A DNA stretch of 64,000 bases from JBEKTW01 sp049515655 (lineage in GTDB: Bacteria > Bacteroidota > Ignavibacteria > UBA10030 > SZUA-254), in assembly GCA_049515655.1 (NCBI GenBank), contig JBEKTW010000001.1, forward strand, positions 386,509 through 450,508, written 5' to 3'. This document shows positions 1 through 8,865 of this stretch, piece after piece (position 1 is the first letter of the stretch; every line of letters begins with the position of its first letter). Under the pieces are notes generated by a model. That model saw nothing but the letters and a program-made list of their open reading frames with translations, was not told where the DNA came from and searched no databases. Position numbers and translations under genes: made by a program.

Positions 1-1068
1 CTCCGGAACCGGAGCCTCATTAAATATGAATACGACAAACTCATCCTTGCCACCGGTGCGACGCCCAAAAAGCTCGGGGTGAAGGGGGAAGACGGACGAA
101 ACGTCTTTCCATTGAGCTCGCGTGAAGACACGCTCAATATTCTCAACTATATCAAAGACGAATCGCCGAAGAATGCCGCCATCATTGGCGGAGGATATAT
201 TGGCATGGAAATGGCGGAGGCGCTTCGCGCAAAGGGATTGGATGTCACGCTGCTTCACCGACATCGGTTGCCAATGTCCGGGCTCGAGCTTGAAACACGT
301 GAACGTATAGTCGAGGAGTTGGAGCAAAACGGTGTTCATTTTGTGACGAACGCGAAAACAGAAGCAATCCTGCAGAACAACGATGGGAGAGTCCGGCATG
401 TTGTTACGAATCGCGGAACATTTGACACCGACATCGTGATCGTCGCTGTGGGCGTTGAGCCGAACGTTTCCTTGGCGAAGGGAGCAAGAGTGCGGCTCGG
501 TCCCACCGGCGCAATTGCGACCGATGAACGGCAGCAGACAAATGTAGACGATATCTATGCCGCGGGTGATTGTTGTGAAGTGAAGAACATTGTCAACGGC
601 AAGCCGATGTACCAGCCGCTCGCGACGATTGCAAGCAGGGCGGCATGGGTTGCGGGGGAGAATGCCGCCGGCGGCCGTGCCGTGTTCAAGGGTGCCATTC
701 GCGCGATTGCCGTAAGGGTGTTCGGGATGGAAATCGCTCAGGTCGGCCTCAGCTCGGCAGAGGCGAAAGATTCGCGGTTTCAGGTCGTCACGCAGACCAT
801 CACGGCTTCCTCGAAGATCAGCATGATGCCAGATGCGCGGAAGATCACTATTACTCTTATCATCGACCAGCGATCCGGGCGATTGTTGGGTGCCAACATT
901 TTCGGCGGAGAAGGTGCCGTCCTTCGTGCTAACACGCTTGGTGTTGCGATCCAGCACAGGCTCACGGTCGATGACATTTCCCGGTTGGATTTGATCTATG
1001 CTCCGCCGTTTGCGCCTCTGTGGGATCCGATACTGGTTGCTGCAAACCAGGCAAAGAAGAAACTATGA
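1..1068 (+). CDS. FAD/NAD(P)-dependent disulfide oxidoreductase, 5' end outside window
   Basis: The reading frame is open from base 1, so the gene starts upstream; 355 residues and the stop are visible. Near the start is the LILATGA motif that closes the FAD domain of pyridine-nucleotide disulfide oxidoreductases. It is followed by the NAD(P)-binding turn IIGGGYIGMEMAE at about residues 60-73 and by IYAAGDC, the second FAD contact. The C-terminal part has the FGMEIAQVGLS type of dimerisation domain, which suits CoA-disulfide reductase, NADH oxidase or related soluble flavoenzymes. The first FAD loop and the redox cysteine that would separate these activities lie outside the window, so the substrate cannot be named. 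It precedes upp by 47 bp on the same strand. Confidence 0.85.
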   Translation, partial: LRNRSLIKYEYDKLILATGATPKKLGVKGEDGRNVFPLSSREDTLNILNYIKDESPKNAAIIGGGYIGMEMAEALRAKGLDVTLLHRHRLPMSGLELETRERIVEELEQNGVHFVTNAKTEAILQNNDGRVRHVVTNRGTFDTDIVIVAVGVEPNVSLAKGARVRLGPTGAIATDERQQTNVDDIYAAGDCCEVKNIVNGKPMYQPLATIASRAAWVAGENAAGGRAVFKGAIRAIAVRVFGMEIAQVGLSSAEAKDSRFQVVTQTITASSKISMMPDARKITITLIIDQRSGRLLGANIFGGEGAVLRANTLGVAIQHRLTVDDISRLDLIYAPPFAPLWDPILVAANQAKKKL

Positions 1069-1115
1069 CGCCTCAGCGCCCAACAACAAAGAACTAAGAA
1101 CCAACAACCAATCCC

Positions 1116-1742
1116 ATGAAAAATCTCATCATCATTGACCATCCATTGGTGAAACGCGACCTTACTGTCTTGCGTGACAAGCGCACCCCCAGCAATATCT
1201 TCCGTGCGGTTCTTCGACGAACGGCCAGTCTCATGGCGTATGAAGTCACGAGGGACCTGGTCGTCCAGCGCGTCGGCGTGTCCACGCCGCTGGAGAAAAC
1301 CACCGGTTGTGTTGTGAAAGATGCTGTTATTCTCGTTCCCATTCTTCGGGCGGGGCTCGGACTCGTCGGAGGATTTGTTGAGGTTATGCCCGGCGCGCGT
1401 GTGGGTCACATTGGCATTTACCGCGATGAAGAAACGCTCCGGCCTGTCGATTACTATCTGAAGTTGCCGAAGAGACTGAGCCAGGCGCTGGTGCTGCTTC
1501 TCGACCCGATGCTTGCCACGGGGGGAAGCGCGGTTGCGGCAGCGACATTTCTGAAGAAGAAGGGAGCCCGGAAGATAAGATTTGTAAGCCTTGTCGCAGC
1601 CCCGGAAGGGGTCGGCACGTTGATGAAAGCGCATCCGGATGTCAAGATTTATACATGTTCTCTCGATCGTGAGCTGAACGACAAGGGATATATCCTCCCG
1701 GGTCTTGGCGATGCCGGCGACCGGATGTTCGGCACCGAATAA
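1116..1742 (+). CDS. upp: uracil phosphoribosyltransferase
   Basis: A 208-residue cytoplasmic enzyme of the usual family length. It makes UMP from uracil and PRPP in pyrimidine salvage. The PRPP-binding loop LDPMLATGGSA lies at about residues 129-139. VPILRAGLGLV is the conserved segment upstream of it, and the C-terminal LPGLGDAGDRMFGTE is the uracil-binding flap and tail of Upp proteins. The start follows an A/C-rich linker (1075-1115) with no visible Shine-Dalgarno. Neighbours are a flavin oxidoreductase upstream and rel downstream, the latter behind its own promoter, so upp is probably not cotranscribed with rel. Confidence 0.95.
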   Translation: MKNLIIIDHPLVKRDLTVLRDKRTPSNIFRAVLRRTASLMAYEVTRDLVVQRVGVSTPLEKTTGCVVKDAVILVPILRAGLGLVGGFVEVMPGARVGHIGIYRDEETLRPVDYYLKLPKRLSQALVLLLDPMLATGGSAVAAATFLKKKGARKIRFVSLVAAPEGVGTLMKAHPDVKIYTCSLDRELNDKGYILPGLGDAGDRMFGTE

Positions 1743-1795
1743 CGTTCCTGTCTTTTCTCAAGGCCGGCATTCATTCTGCACAGGGAGCGACGCTC

Positions 1796-1824
1796 TTGAC
1801 ATTCATTCCACTCCTGACTATATT
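1796..1824 (+). promoter_or_regulatory. sigma70-like promoter upstream of rel
   Basis: TTGACA (1796-1801) and TATATT (1819-1824) are separated by exactly 17 bp. The pair lies 77 bp before the rel start in an AT-rich gap, and no other promoter is evident there. Confidence 0.5.
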
Positions 1825-1901
1825 TAAGTAGTAAGTATTGGATTTTTATGAACTTACAATGTTCGCTGTCATTGTAGGTATGCGATGTTGCCGGTTCCCC
1901 C

Positions 1902-4085
1902 ATGCGCGACGGACTTTTCCGAAAGAAATATGACGACCTGATTGCGGTGTGCCGAAAGAACCTTCGTTCCGTTGACGAGGATCTGATCCGGCACTCTTTT
2001 GAATTCAGTCTGAAGGCACACAAGAACGACATGCGTGCCTCGGGTGAACCTTTCTTCAACCATCCCTACGAAGTCGCGATGGTCGTCGCCAAAGAAATTC
2101 CTCTGGACGATGTTTCCGTCGCAAGTGCTCTCCTCCACGATGTCGTGGAAGACACGGAATATGAAATCAAGGATATCCGCGCCGAATTCGGTGATACAAT
2201 TGCCGATATTGTCGATGGAGCGACGAAAATCTCCGACATCTTCCGCGGACATGAAGTCACACAGGCCGAGAATTACCGCAAGATGCTTCTCTCTATGGTG
2301 AACGATATTCGGGTGATGTTGTTGAAGTTCGCCGACCGGCTCCACAACATGCGAACCCTCGAATACCTTCCGAAAGAAAAGCAGGAGCGCCTTGCGAAGG
2401 AAACGCTGGACATTTACGCTCCCTTCGCAAATCGTTTTGGGCTCGCAAGAATCAAATGGGAGCTGGAGGACCTGGCCTTCAAATATTTATTCCCGAAAGA
2501 ATACGATGATATTGCCCGGCACCTGAAAGCGAAGCGCAAGGAACGGGAATCGTATATTAAGAAGTTCATCGAACCTCTCGAAAAGCAGTTGAAGAAGGAG
2601 AATCTGAAGTTCGAACTAGAAGGGCGCCCGAAACACCTCTACAGCATTTACAATAAGATGATGAACCGCGCCAAGCCGCTCGACGAAATGTACGACCTGT
2701 TCGCGGTGCGTGCTATTCTCGATACCGATAACACGAATGACTGTTTCACCGTCTACGGAATTCTGACATCTATCTACCTTCCCATTCCGGAACGATTCAA
2801 GAACTACATCTCGGTTCCCAAGAAGAATGGCTATCAGTCCATCCACGCAACCGTGGTCGGACCTGAGGGAAAGATGGTCGAAGTGCAAATCCGGACGCGC
2901 ACGATGCACGAGGTCGCGGAAAATGGCGTTGCAGCTCACTGGAAGTACAAGGAGGACATCACCGGTCTGGACGAAGAACTGGAAAATTGGATTTCCTGGG
3001 TTCGGGAAATCTTCGAACACGCGGACGATGAGACTCCCGCAAAGCAGTTGATGGAGAGTTTCAAGCTCAACCTGTACCAGGACGAAATTTATGTCTTCAC
3101 ACCGAAAGGTGAGCTGAAAATCCTGCCCAAAGGCGCGACGCCGGTCGATTTCGCGTTTGCCGTGCACTCGAATATCGGCTTTAGTTGCCTGAGCGCTAAG
3201 GTCAACGGTCGCATCGTTCCTCTCGACCACCTGCTCGTCAGCGGCGACCAGGTTGAAATCATTACGTCCAAGAAACAAACTCCGAACACGGACTGGGAAC
3301 AGTTCGTCGTTACGCACAAGGCGAAGGAGCATATTCGAAGGTGGATCAAGGATGAAGAGCGAAAGTCTGTCTCGGACGGACGCGATCAATGGGAAAAACG
3401 GACGAAGAAGCATAAGGTACACCTTAATGACGATGAACTCATCAAGAGGTTGAGCGACCGATCGTTGCCAAGTCTCCGGGAATTTTTTCTGAAGATTCAC
3501 ACAGGCGAGCTGGACCCCGACGCCATTGCGGAAGACCTCGCCTCGAAACTCAAGCACCCGCCTCAGGAAACACCGCGCGAGGAGAAAAAACCCGGATGGG
3601 TCGAACAGTTTATTCGTACCGCAAGGAACATCACCGGAGGCATCTCACTCGGCGGTAGCGAAGACACCTTCATGCACACCTACGCTAAGTGCTGCAACCC
3701 GATTCCTGGCGATGAGATTATCGGTTTTGTGACCACCGGTGAAGGGATAAGAATTCACAGAAAAACGTGCAAGAACATCGAAACCGTCGCGGCCGCCGAA
3801 CCTCAGCGCATTGTCGAAGTGAACTGGCCTCAGGCGAACGGCGCGGAGTTCGCCGCTGCGATCAGGGTTTCCGGGGAGGACCGGTCGGGCATGTTGAACG
3901 ACCTCGCGCATTCCATTTCCACGTATCAGAACACCAACATACGGGGCGTGAACATCGACGTGCGAGATTCCATGTTCGAAGGTCTGGTCTTTGTGAGCGT
4001 CAAGGATACGGAGCATCTTAATCGGATCATCGAACGGTTACGGAAAATCAAAGGTGTATCGCGCGCCGATCGTCTACTTGAATGA
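1902..4085 (+). CDS. rel: bifunctional (p)ppGpp synthetase/hydrolase, RelA/SpoT family
   Basis: A 727-residue long RSH protein that makes and degrades the stringent-response alarmone (p)ppGpp. The N-terminal HD hydrolase domain is intact: NHP near residue 54, LLHDVVEDT near 77 and KFADRLHNM near 142. The synthetase domain carries FKNYISVPKKNGYQSIHATV and EVQIRT at about 296-335. The TGS domain begins near 393 (DEIYVFTPKGE). A zinc-finger/helical region with the KCCNPIPGDEI and HRKTCKN cysteines follows, and an ACT domain ends the protein (about 650-727). Both catalytic halves keep their key residues, so bifunctional activity is expected. Its stop overlaps a possible HU-gene ATG (ATGA at 4082), suggesting a rel-HU-ruvX operon. 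Confidence 0.95.
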   Translation: MRDGLFRKKYDDLIAVCRKNLRSVDEDLIRHSFEFSLKAHKNDMRASGEPFFNHPYEVAMVVAKEIPLDDVSVASALLHDVVEDTEYEIKDIRAEFGDTIADIVDGATKISDIFRGHEVTQAENYRKMLLSMVNDIRVMLLKFADRLHNMRTLEYLPKEKQERLAKETLDIYAPFANRFGLARIKWELEDLAFKYLFPKEYDDIARHLKAKRKERESYIKKFIEPLEKQLKKENLKFELEGRPKHLYSIYNKMMNRAKPLDEMYDLFAVRAILDTDNTNDCFTVYGILTSIYLPIPERFKNYISVPKKNGYQSIHATVVGPEGKMVEVQIRTRTMHEVAENGVAAHWKYKEDITGLDEELENWISWVREIFEHADDETPAKQLMESFKLNLYQDEIYVFTPKGELKILPKGATPVDFAFAVHSNIGFSCLSAKVNGRIVPLDHLLVSGDQVEIITSKKQTPNTDWEQFVVTHKAKEHIRRWIKDEERKSVSDGRDQWEKRTKKHKVHLNDDELIKRLSDRSLPSLREFFLKIHTGELDPDAIAEDLASKLKHPPQETPREEKKPGWVEQFIRTARNITGGISLGGSEDTFMHTYAKCCNPIPGDEIIGFVTTGEGIRIHRKTCKNIETVAAAEPQRIVEVNWPQANGAEFAAAIRVSGEDRSGMLNDLAHSISTYQNTNIRGVNIDVRDSMFEGLVFVSVKDTEHLNRIIERLRKIKGVSRADRLLE

Positions 4086-4099
4086 CAAAAGGGGATTGT

Positions 4100-4477
4100 A
4101 TGGAACGAAAGAGTAACTCACCAACCTATACGAAGAAACATCTCGCGCAATACCTCGCCAAATCGTGCAATACCAACCTTGCCGACTCCGCCCAGTGGGT
4201 CGATCGTGTGCTCTGCTCGCTTCGCGACATCATGGTCAGCGCCCGCCCCGAGTTGCGTATCGAAATTCGTGATTTTGGGGTGTTTGAAGTGAAACTAACC
4301 AAATCGAAACCCAAAGCGAGGAATCCGCGCACCGGCGAAATAATCTGCGTGCCTCCACGGCGCAAAACACACTTCAAGCCGAGCAAACTGCTCAAGAGCT
4401 TTCTTTCGAAACCTCTTGACGGCAAGTTGGGTTCTTCTGTCGCGAGGGATTTCCCATCCGCGGGCTCGATGAAATAA
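4100..4477 (+). CDS. HU/IHF-family DNA-binding protein
   Basis: A 125-residue nucleoid protein of the HU/IHF fold. The helical N-terminus (YTKKHLAQYLA) is followed by the beta-arm region RIEIRDFGVFEVK and KARNPRTGEIICVPPRR, with the RNPRTG tip that intercalates DNA in this family. About 25 extra residues rich in Ser/Gly/Lys follow the normal end. I start at the ATG at 4100 because AAAGGGG lies just ahead of it. An in-frame ATG at 4082 overlaps the rel stop and would add six residues. It sits between rel and ruvX with only 5 bp to ruvX, so it is most likely cotranscribed with both. Confidence 0.88.
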   Translation: MERKSNSPTYTKKHLAQYLAKSCNTNLADSAQWVDRVLCSLRDIMVSARPELRIEIRDFGVFEVKLTKSKPKARNPRTGEIICVPPRRKTHFKPSKLLKSFLSKPLDGKLGSSVARDFPSAGSMK

Positions 4478-4482
4478 TCCCG

Positions 4483-4923
4483 GTGCCGCACGCGCGTCGT
4501 CATCTTGGAATTGATTATGGAAGCAAACGCATCGGCGTTGCCGTCAGCGACCCGCTCAACATTGTCGCGCGTGGGATTCGTGTTATCCCGTATTCTCAAA
4601 AAGCTGTCGGGGACATCAAACGCCTGGCAGAAGAATTCGATGTCTCAACAATCGTGGTCGGAATGCCGCTGAATCTCAAGGGAGAGAAAGGGCAGAAGGC
4701 ACTCGAGGTTGACAGGTTTATTGAATTGCTTGAGGCTGAATTGAACGCCACCGTCGTGAAATGGGATGAGCGTTTTACCACTCGACGTGTTCATCAAACG
4801 CTGCGGGAACTGGGTTTGAAGAAGAACAAACGACAGGCGAAGGACACGATCGACGAGATGGCTGCCGCGATGATCCTCCAGTCATACTTAGATAGTCTCA
4901 AACACCGCCAGGCCTTGAAATAG
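4483..4923 (+). CDS. ruvX: RuvX/YqgF RNase H-fold nuclease
   Basis: A 146-residue protein of typical YqgF length. LGIDYGSKRIGVAVSD near residue 8 carries the first catalytic Asp. VVGMPLNLKGE near residue 60, the DERF(T)T motif near 96 and the IDEMAAAMILQSYL helix with its Asp/Glu complete the RNase H-like active site. The family is linked to 16S rRNA 5'-end maturation and proposed as a Holliday-junction resolvase. The start is a GTG at 4483, 5 bp after the HU-like stop. Confidence 0.93.
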   Translation: MPHARRHLGIDYGSKRIGVAVSDPLNIVARGIRVIPYSQKAVGDIKRLAEEFDVSTIVVGMPLNLKGEKGQKALEVDRFIELLEAELNATVVKWDERFTTRRVHQTLRELGLKKNKRQAKDTIDEMAAAMILQSYLDSLKHRQALK

Positions 4924-4937
4924 AAAGGGTTTGAACG

Positions 4938-5621
4938 ATGGCTTATCGCGACGTTGAAGAATTCATAGAAGAAGGGGAGGGGTTTCGGGTGGAGTTCAAG
5001 CGGCGTATTTCGTCGCCTGAAAAGATATCGAGGACACTCATCTCATTTGCGAATACGAAGGGCGGGACAATCCTCTTTGGTGTCGACGATGACGGTTCCA
5101 TCGTCGGAGTCGAAAGTGAAAAATCCGAAGTCGATTTGATCGAAACCGCCGGGAGAGAATACTGCGACCCGCAAATTCACCCACGGATCGATATCGTTCC
5201 TATCAATGGGAAAGATGTCATCCTCTGTCACATCGATGAAAGCAGGACCAAGCCGCATTATTTCCTCGGAGAACACCGCGAAAATGAACGCGCCAATGGC
5301 GACCGCATGGAAAACACGCGCGTGTACATTCGCGTCAATGACAAGACGATGATGGCCAGCCGGGAAACTGTTAGGATTCTGCAAAATGAGAACCCCGACG
5401 CACCGCCTCTCATAGTCGCGATCGGAGAGAACGAGCGGCGGTTGTTCACATACCTCGATCAGCATGAACGGATTACACTCCGGGAATTCGGAAGACTCGT
5501 GAACGTCAGCGATCGTCGCGCCTCACGGATTCTCGTGCGGCTCGTCCGCGCCGGAGTCATTCGGATTCATACTCACGAGCGGGAGGAATTCTTCACGTTG
5601 GCGAACGACCCAACGCACTGA
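4938..5621 (+). CDS. AlbA_2 (Schlafen-type) domain protein with C-terminal winged helix
   Basis: A 227-residue protein. The N-terminal 140 residues match the AlbA_2/divergent AAA_4 family in layout: EGEGFRVEFKRRI, then LISFANTKGGTILFGVDDDG and IDIVPINGKDVILCHI. A proline/aspartate linker near residue 155 leads to a roughly 65-residue winged-helix segment (LREFGRLVNVSDRRASRILVRLV). This architecture is common in bacterial DNA-binding regulators, but the ligand and target genes are unknown. AAAGGG precedes the ATG, and the gene follows ruvX by 14 bp, so it probably belongs to the same transcript. Confidence 0.8.
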   Translation: MAYRDVEEFIEEGEGFRVEFKRRISSPEKISRTLISFANTKGGTILFGVDDDGSIVGVESEKSEVDLIETAGREYCDPQIHPRIDIVPINGKDVILCHIDESRTKPHYFLGEHRENERANGDRMENTRVYIRVNDKTMMASRETVRILQNENPDAPPLIVAIGENERRLFTYLDQHERITLREFGRLVNVSDRRASRILVRLVRAGVIRIHTHEREEFFTLANDPTH

Positions 5622-5766
5622 TGCCGGATCATATACCCCGCGTACTCGCTCATGAGTGAGCGTGAATCCTCCGCTTTGCCCGCCCCACCTGCCGGCTTTG
5701 CCAGAAAGTTGGGCCCGTTCGATGTAACGATGATCGTCATGGGTGGAATCGAAAGGAGAGAACAAA

Positions 5767-6855
5767 ATGCCCCGGGTCATGAATTCTGAGTACATGGAGT
5801 GGGCAAAGATCCATTCACACACCCGCTTCAATCTTTGCAACAGCGGCATCCTCCATTACCCTATGGCTGATCTCCCCGTCGCGATAGGAGAGCTGGAGCT
5901 GAACGGGGGCGGCCCTTATGGATATGAACCTCTCCTCAACGCAATTGCAGCGAAATATGAAGTCAGGACGGAAAACGTCATGACGACTCTTGGGACATCC
6001 ATGGCAAACTATTTTGTGATGGCGGGAATTCTTGAGCGAGGAGATGAGGTTCTCGTTGAACATCCGACGTATGAACCGTTGTTATCTACAGCCCGATACT
6101 TCGATGTCGCCGTCAAGAGATTCCATCGACGCTTCGAGAACGGCTTCCGGCTTGATGTCGATGAGATCAAGCGGGCTGTTTCCCCTAAGACAAAGCTGAT
6201 CGTCGTGACGAATCTTCACAATCCCGGCGGCGTGTACGCCGACAACGGAACCCTGGTGGAAGTCGGTAAGATCGCCCGGAGTGTGGGCGCGCACGTCCTC
6301 GTCGATGAGGTGTATCTCGATGCGATGTTCGAAAAGACTCCACGGTCTTCGATTCATCTCGGGGAAGAATTCATCGTCACGAACAGTCTCACAAAGGTGT
6401 ACGGGCTGAGCGGCCTGCGGTGCGGATGGGTGCTTTCCGAGCCCGGCTTCATCCGGAAACTGTGGCGGTTGAGCGATTTGTTCTATGCGAACGCTCCATT
6501 TCCGGCAGAACAACTGAGTGCTATCGCTTTTGCCCATCTCGGCCGGATTTCTGCACGCTCTCAGAAGCTGCTCGGCACCAATCATGCCGTGCTGAATGCA
6601 TTTCTGGACTCCCGGAAAGATCTTCAGGTCGTACGGCCGGACTTCGGAACGGTCGTCTTTCCCCGTTTGGTGAAGGATGAAGTCGGAAAATTGTGCTCGC
6701 TCCTGAGGGAAAAATTTGAAACCTCGGTCGTCCCGGGACGCTTCTTTGAGATGCCCCGTCATTTTCGTATCGGAATGGGATGCGACACGGAGACGCTGAA
6801 ACTCGGACTGGAACGGCTAGGGGCCGCATTGGATGCTTACCCGTTCGAGGGTTAG
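5767..6855 (+). CDS. PLP-dependent aminotransferase, class I/II
   Basis: A 362-residue fold-type I aminotransferase. Visible family features are the GPYGYEPL segment, the VEHPTYEPL loop, LHNPGG near residue 145 (substrate/PLP contact), VDEVYLD with the Asp that contacts the pyridine nitrogen, NSLTKVYGLSGLRCGW with the Schiff-base lysine near residue 205, and the C-terminal FRIGMG arginine that binds the substrate carboxylate. The amino-acid specificity cannot be read from these motifs. I start at 5767, where AAAGGAGAG stands 6 bp upstream. A GTG at 5743 in the same frame lacks such a site. Confidence 0.88.
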   Translation: MPRVMNSEYMEWAKIHSHTRFNLCNSGILHYPMADLPVAIGELELNGGGPYGYEPLLNAIAAKYEVRTENVMTTLGTSMANYFVMAGILERGDEVLVEHPTYEPLLSTARYFDVAVKRFHRRFENGFRLDVDEIKRAVSPKTKLIVVTNLHNPGGVYADNGTLVEVGKIARSVGAHVLVDEVYLDAMFEKTPRSSIHLGEEFIVTNSLTKVYGLSGLRCGWVLSEPGFIRKLWRLSDLFYANAPFPAEQLSAIAFAHLGRISARSQKLLGTNHAVLNAFLDSRKDLQVVRPDFGTVVFPRLVKDEVGKLCSLLREKFETSVVPGRFFEMPRHFRIGMGCDTETLKLGLERLGAALDAYPFEG

Positions 6856-7025
6856 TGTTGCTTCTCAAGCTCTGCTTCGCTATCTTACAAAGGTAAGCGT
6901 TACAGATATGTGAGTTGCGTTTTCATGCGCCTCAACAGCGATGGATTAGATATTGAACCACCTTTCATGGATGTCGACAAGTCGAGAATGAACACTCTAA
7001 AAGCACATACCCTTCTCACGCAGAG

Positions 7026-7454
7026 ATGGTGGATAATTGTGGACGCTCGGTCATGAAGAAGACCGATGAGAAACGAGGCACGGAGACAATCCTCCTTGTC
7101 GAAGATGAAGAGATGTTGTTGGATTTGATGAAGACTCTTCTAGAGGCAAAAGGGTATCACGTGCTGACTGCTGAGGACGGTGTGGAAGCCGTCGAGGTGT
7201 TCACCCGTCACAAAGACGAGATTGCCGTCGTCATCTCAGACATGGGATTGCCCAAACTCGGGGGTTGGGAAGCATTTCAGAAGATGAGGGAAATTCGAGG
7301 TAATGTCAATGTTATTCTCGCCAGCGGCTATTTCGATTTCAATCTGAAAGCGGATATCATCAAGGCCGGGGCGAAAGATTTTGTCCAGAAACCGTACGAC
7401 CCCGAAGAGATCACGGAGAAAATCCGGGAAGTTATCTCCAATTCAAAAAAGTGA
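7026..7454 (+). CDS. stand-alone response-regulator receiver domain protein
   Basis: A 142-residue protein consisting of a CheY-like REC domain with no output domain. ILLVEDEEM holds the acidic pocket, VVISDMGLP holds the phospho-acceptor Asp, LASGYF the switch Ser/Thr region and FVQKPY the conserved Lys. The sequence resembles the receiver at the end of hybrid histidine kinases, but no kinase precedes it here. The start is uncertain: ATG at 7053 would also leave a complete domain and neither start has a clear ribosome-binding site. It converges with the minus-strand methylase 11 bp away. Confidence 0.85.
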   Translation: MVDNCGRSVMKKTDEKRGTETILLVEDEEMLLDLMKTLLEAKGYHVLTAEDGVEAVEVFTRHKDEIAVVISDMGLPKLGGWEAFQKMREIRGNVNVILASGYFDFNLKADIIKAGAKDFVQKPYDPEEITEKIREVISNSKK

Positions 7455-7465
7455 GGGATTGAGCT

Positions 7466-7999
7466 TTAAGAATTCAGGATCCTGACAAGTTCGAAGACCG
7501 CGATACCGTACGCCACCGCTGCATTCAGTGATTGCTTTACACCGAACATGGGGATCTCAATCGCGGTGTCCGCCCGGGCGACGATTTCTTTGGAGACTCC
7601 GGTGATCTCGCCGCCGATTACCACGCAGAGGGGGAACTCATTCTTCGTTATTGAGTGGTAGCTCCTGCTTTCGTCCGTATGTTCCAGGACGCACAATCGG
7701 ATTCCCATGGACTTCATTTCGGCGATCACCGTCATGGGGTCGGGGTGGTACTCCCACGGGACAGTCAACGTAGAACCAAGGGCGGTTTTCTCGATTTCTC
7801 TTCGCGGCGGATGTGGAGTATAACCGCAGAGGAAGAGCTTGCTGATGCGGGCCCCGTCGGACGTACGGAAGATCGAGCCGACGTTGTAGAGGCTTCGGAT
7901 GTTGTCCAGCAGCGCATAAATGGGATAGCGCTCGGCGTTCTTGAGTTGCTCTGCTGAAAACCGGCGTCGGACAATTTCATCGTGTGATAATTTACGCAT
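7466..7999 (-). CDS. TrmH/SpoU-family RNA 2'-O-methyltransferase
   Basis: A 177-residue SPOUT-fold methylase. The three signature motifs are present: DNIRSLYNVGSIFRTSDG near residue 32, CVVIGGEITGVSKEI near 125 and IPMFGVKQSLNAAVAYGIA near 150, which form the trefoil knot binding S-adenosylmethionine. The protein lacks the extra N-terminal substrate-binding domain of RlmB, so it is closest to the short TrmH/TrmL-like group; the target nucleotide is unknown. I use the ATG at 7999, since the longer frame would need a TTG three codons upstream. It is transcribed towards the receiver gene. Confidence 0.88.
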   Translation of the reverse strand: MRKLSHDEIVRRRFSAEQLKNAERYPIYALLDNIRSLYNVGSIFRTSDGARISKLFLCGYTPHPPRREIEKTALGSTLTVPWEYHPDPMTVIAEMKSMGIRLCVLEHTDESRSYHSITKNEFPLCVVIGGEITGVSKEIVARADTAIEIPMFGVKQSLNAAVAYGIAVFELVRILNS

Positions 8000-8166
8000 G
8001 GTGAACAAATATAGACAAATGGATTGAAAGTTTCATTGCACTCCTCGGTCCTCTACGAGGTTCCCGTACGGGGCCGGGGGTGCTGTCACCAGCGACACGA
8101 ATCGGTGCATTGATTCCCTTCGTGAAATTTCGTATATTACCAAGCTCAGAAATAGTTGATTCCGCA

Positions 8167-8865
8167 TTGAAATCGAGGAAATTGGTCATCGCCATCGACG
8201 GTCCCGCCGCCTCGGGTAAGAGCACTACCGCGAAACTCACAGCCGAACGACTGGGGTATTTGCACATCGACACGGGGGCTATGTATCGGGCAATGACCCT
8301 GAAAGTGCTTCAGGAAAAAATTTCTCTGGACGATCACGCAAGAATCGGAAGACTCGCGGAGAGAACCGGGATCAGATTCCGTCGTGAACATGGTGATGTG
8401 CGGGTTCTCCTGGACAACCAGGATGTCACCAAAGCCATCCGTAGCCGGACGGTGACAAGCGCGGTGAGCGCGGTGAGCAGCATTAAGAAGGTGCGTGAAG
8501 TGATGGTGCGTGAGCAACGACGCATGGGGGAAGAAGGCGGAATCGTTCTTGAGGGAAGAGACATTGGAACGGTGGTGTTTCCCGCCGCCGACCTTAAGAT
8601 TTTCATGGTGGCTGATGTGGAAGAGCGCGCTCGCCGCCGGCAGCGTGAATTGAAAGAACAGGGTGTCGAAGTAGATGTCAGTTCATTGAGAGAAGAGCTC
8701 GATAATCGCGACCGCCAGGATTCAAAGAGAGATATTAGTCCCCTGAAAAAGGCCGACGATGCGATTGTTCTCGACACGTCGAACATGACAATCGACGAGC
8801 AAGTCGAGTTCATCGTGAAGAAGGCAAGAGAAGTTATTGGTCAACCGGAGAAAAAAAATACTTGA
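8167..8865 (+). CDS. cmk: cytidylate kinase
   Basis: About 232 residues. It phosphorylates CMP/dCMP with ATP. The P-loop IDGPAASGKST, HIDTGAMYRAM, EGRDIGTVVFP and the RRRQRELKEQG lid segment are all in the family order. The open frame reaches back to 8080, but family length (about nine residues before IDGP) favours a TTG start at 8167. No good Shine-Dalgarno marks it, so the start is tentative. The stop overlaps the TTG start of ispH by four bases (TTGA), which implies translational coupling. Confidence 0.92.
   Translation: MKSRKLVIAIDGPAASGKSTTAKLTAERLGYLHIDTGAMYRAMTLKVLQEKISLDDHARIGRLAERTGIRFRREHGDVRVLLDNQDVTKAIRSRTVTSAVSAVSSIKKVREVMVREQRRMGEEGGIVLEGRDIGTVVFPAADLKIFMVADVEERARRRQRELKEQGVEVDVSSLREELDNRDRQDSKRDISPLKKADDAIVLDTSNMTIDEQVEFIVKKAREVIGQPEKKNT

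Noticed and set aside
2616..3557. 313-codon minus-strand frame inside rel
   Set aside because: Antisense to a clear RelA/SpoT gene; no ribosome-binding site or family match.
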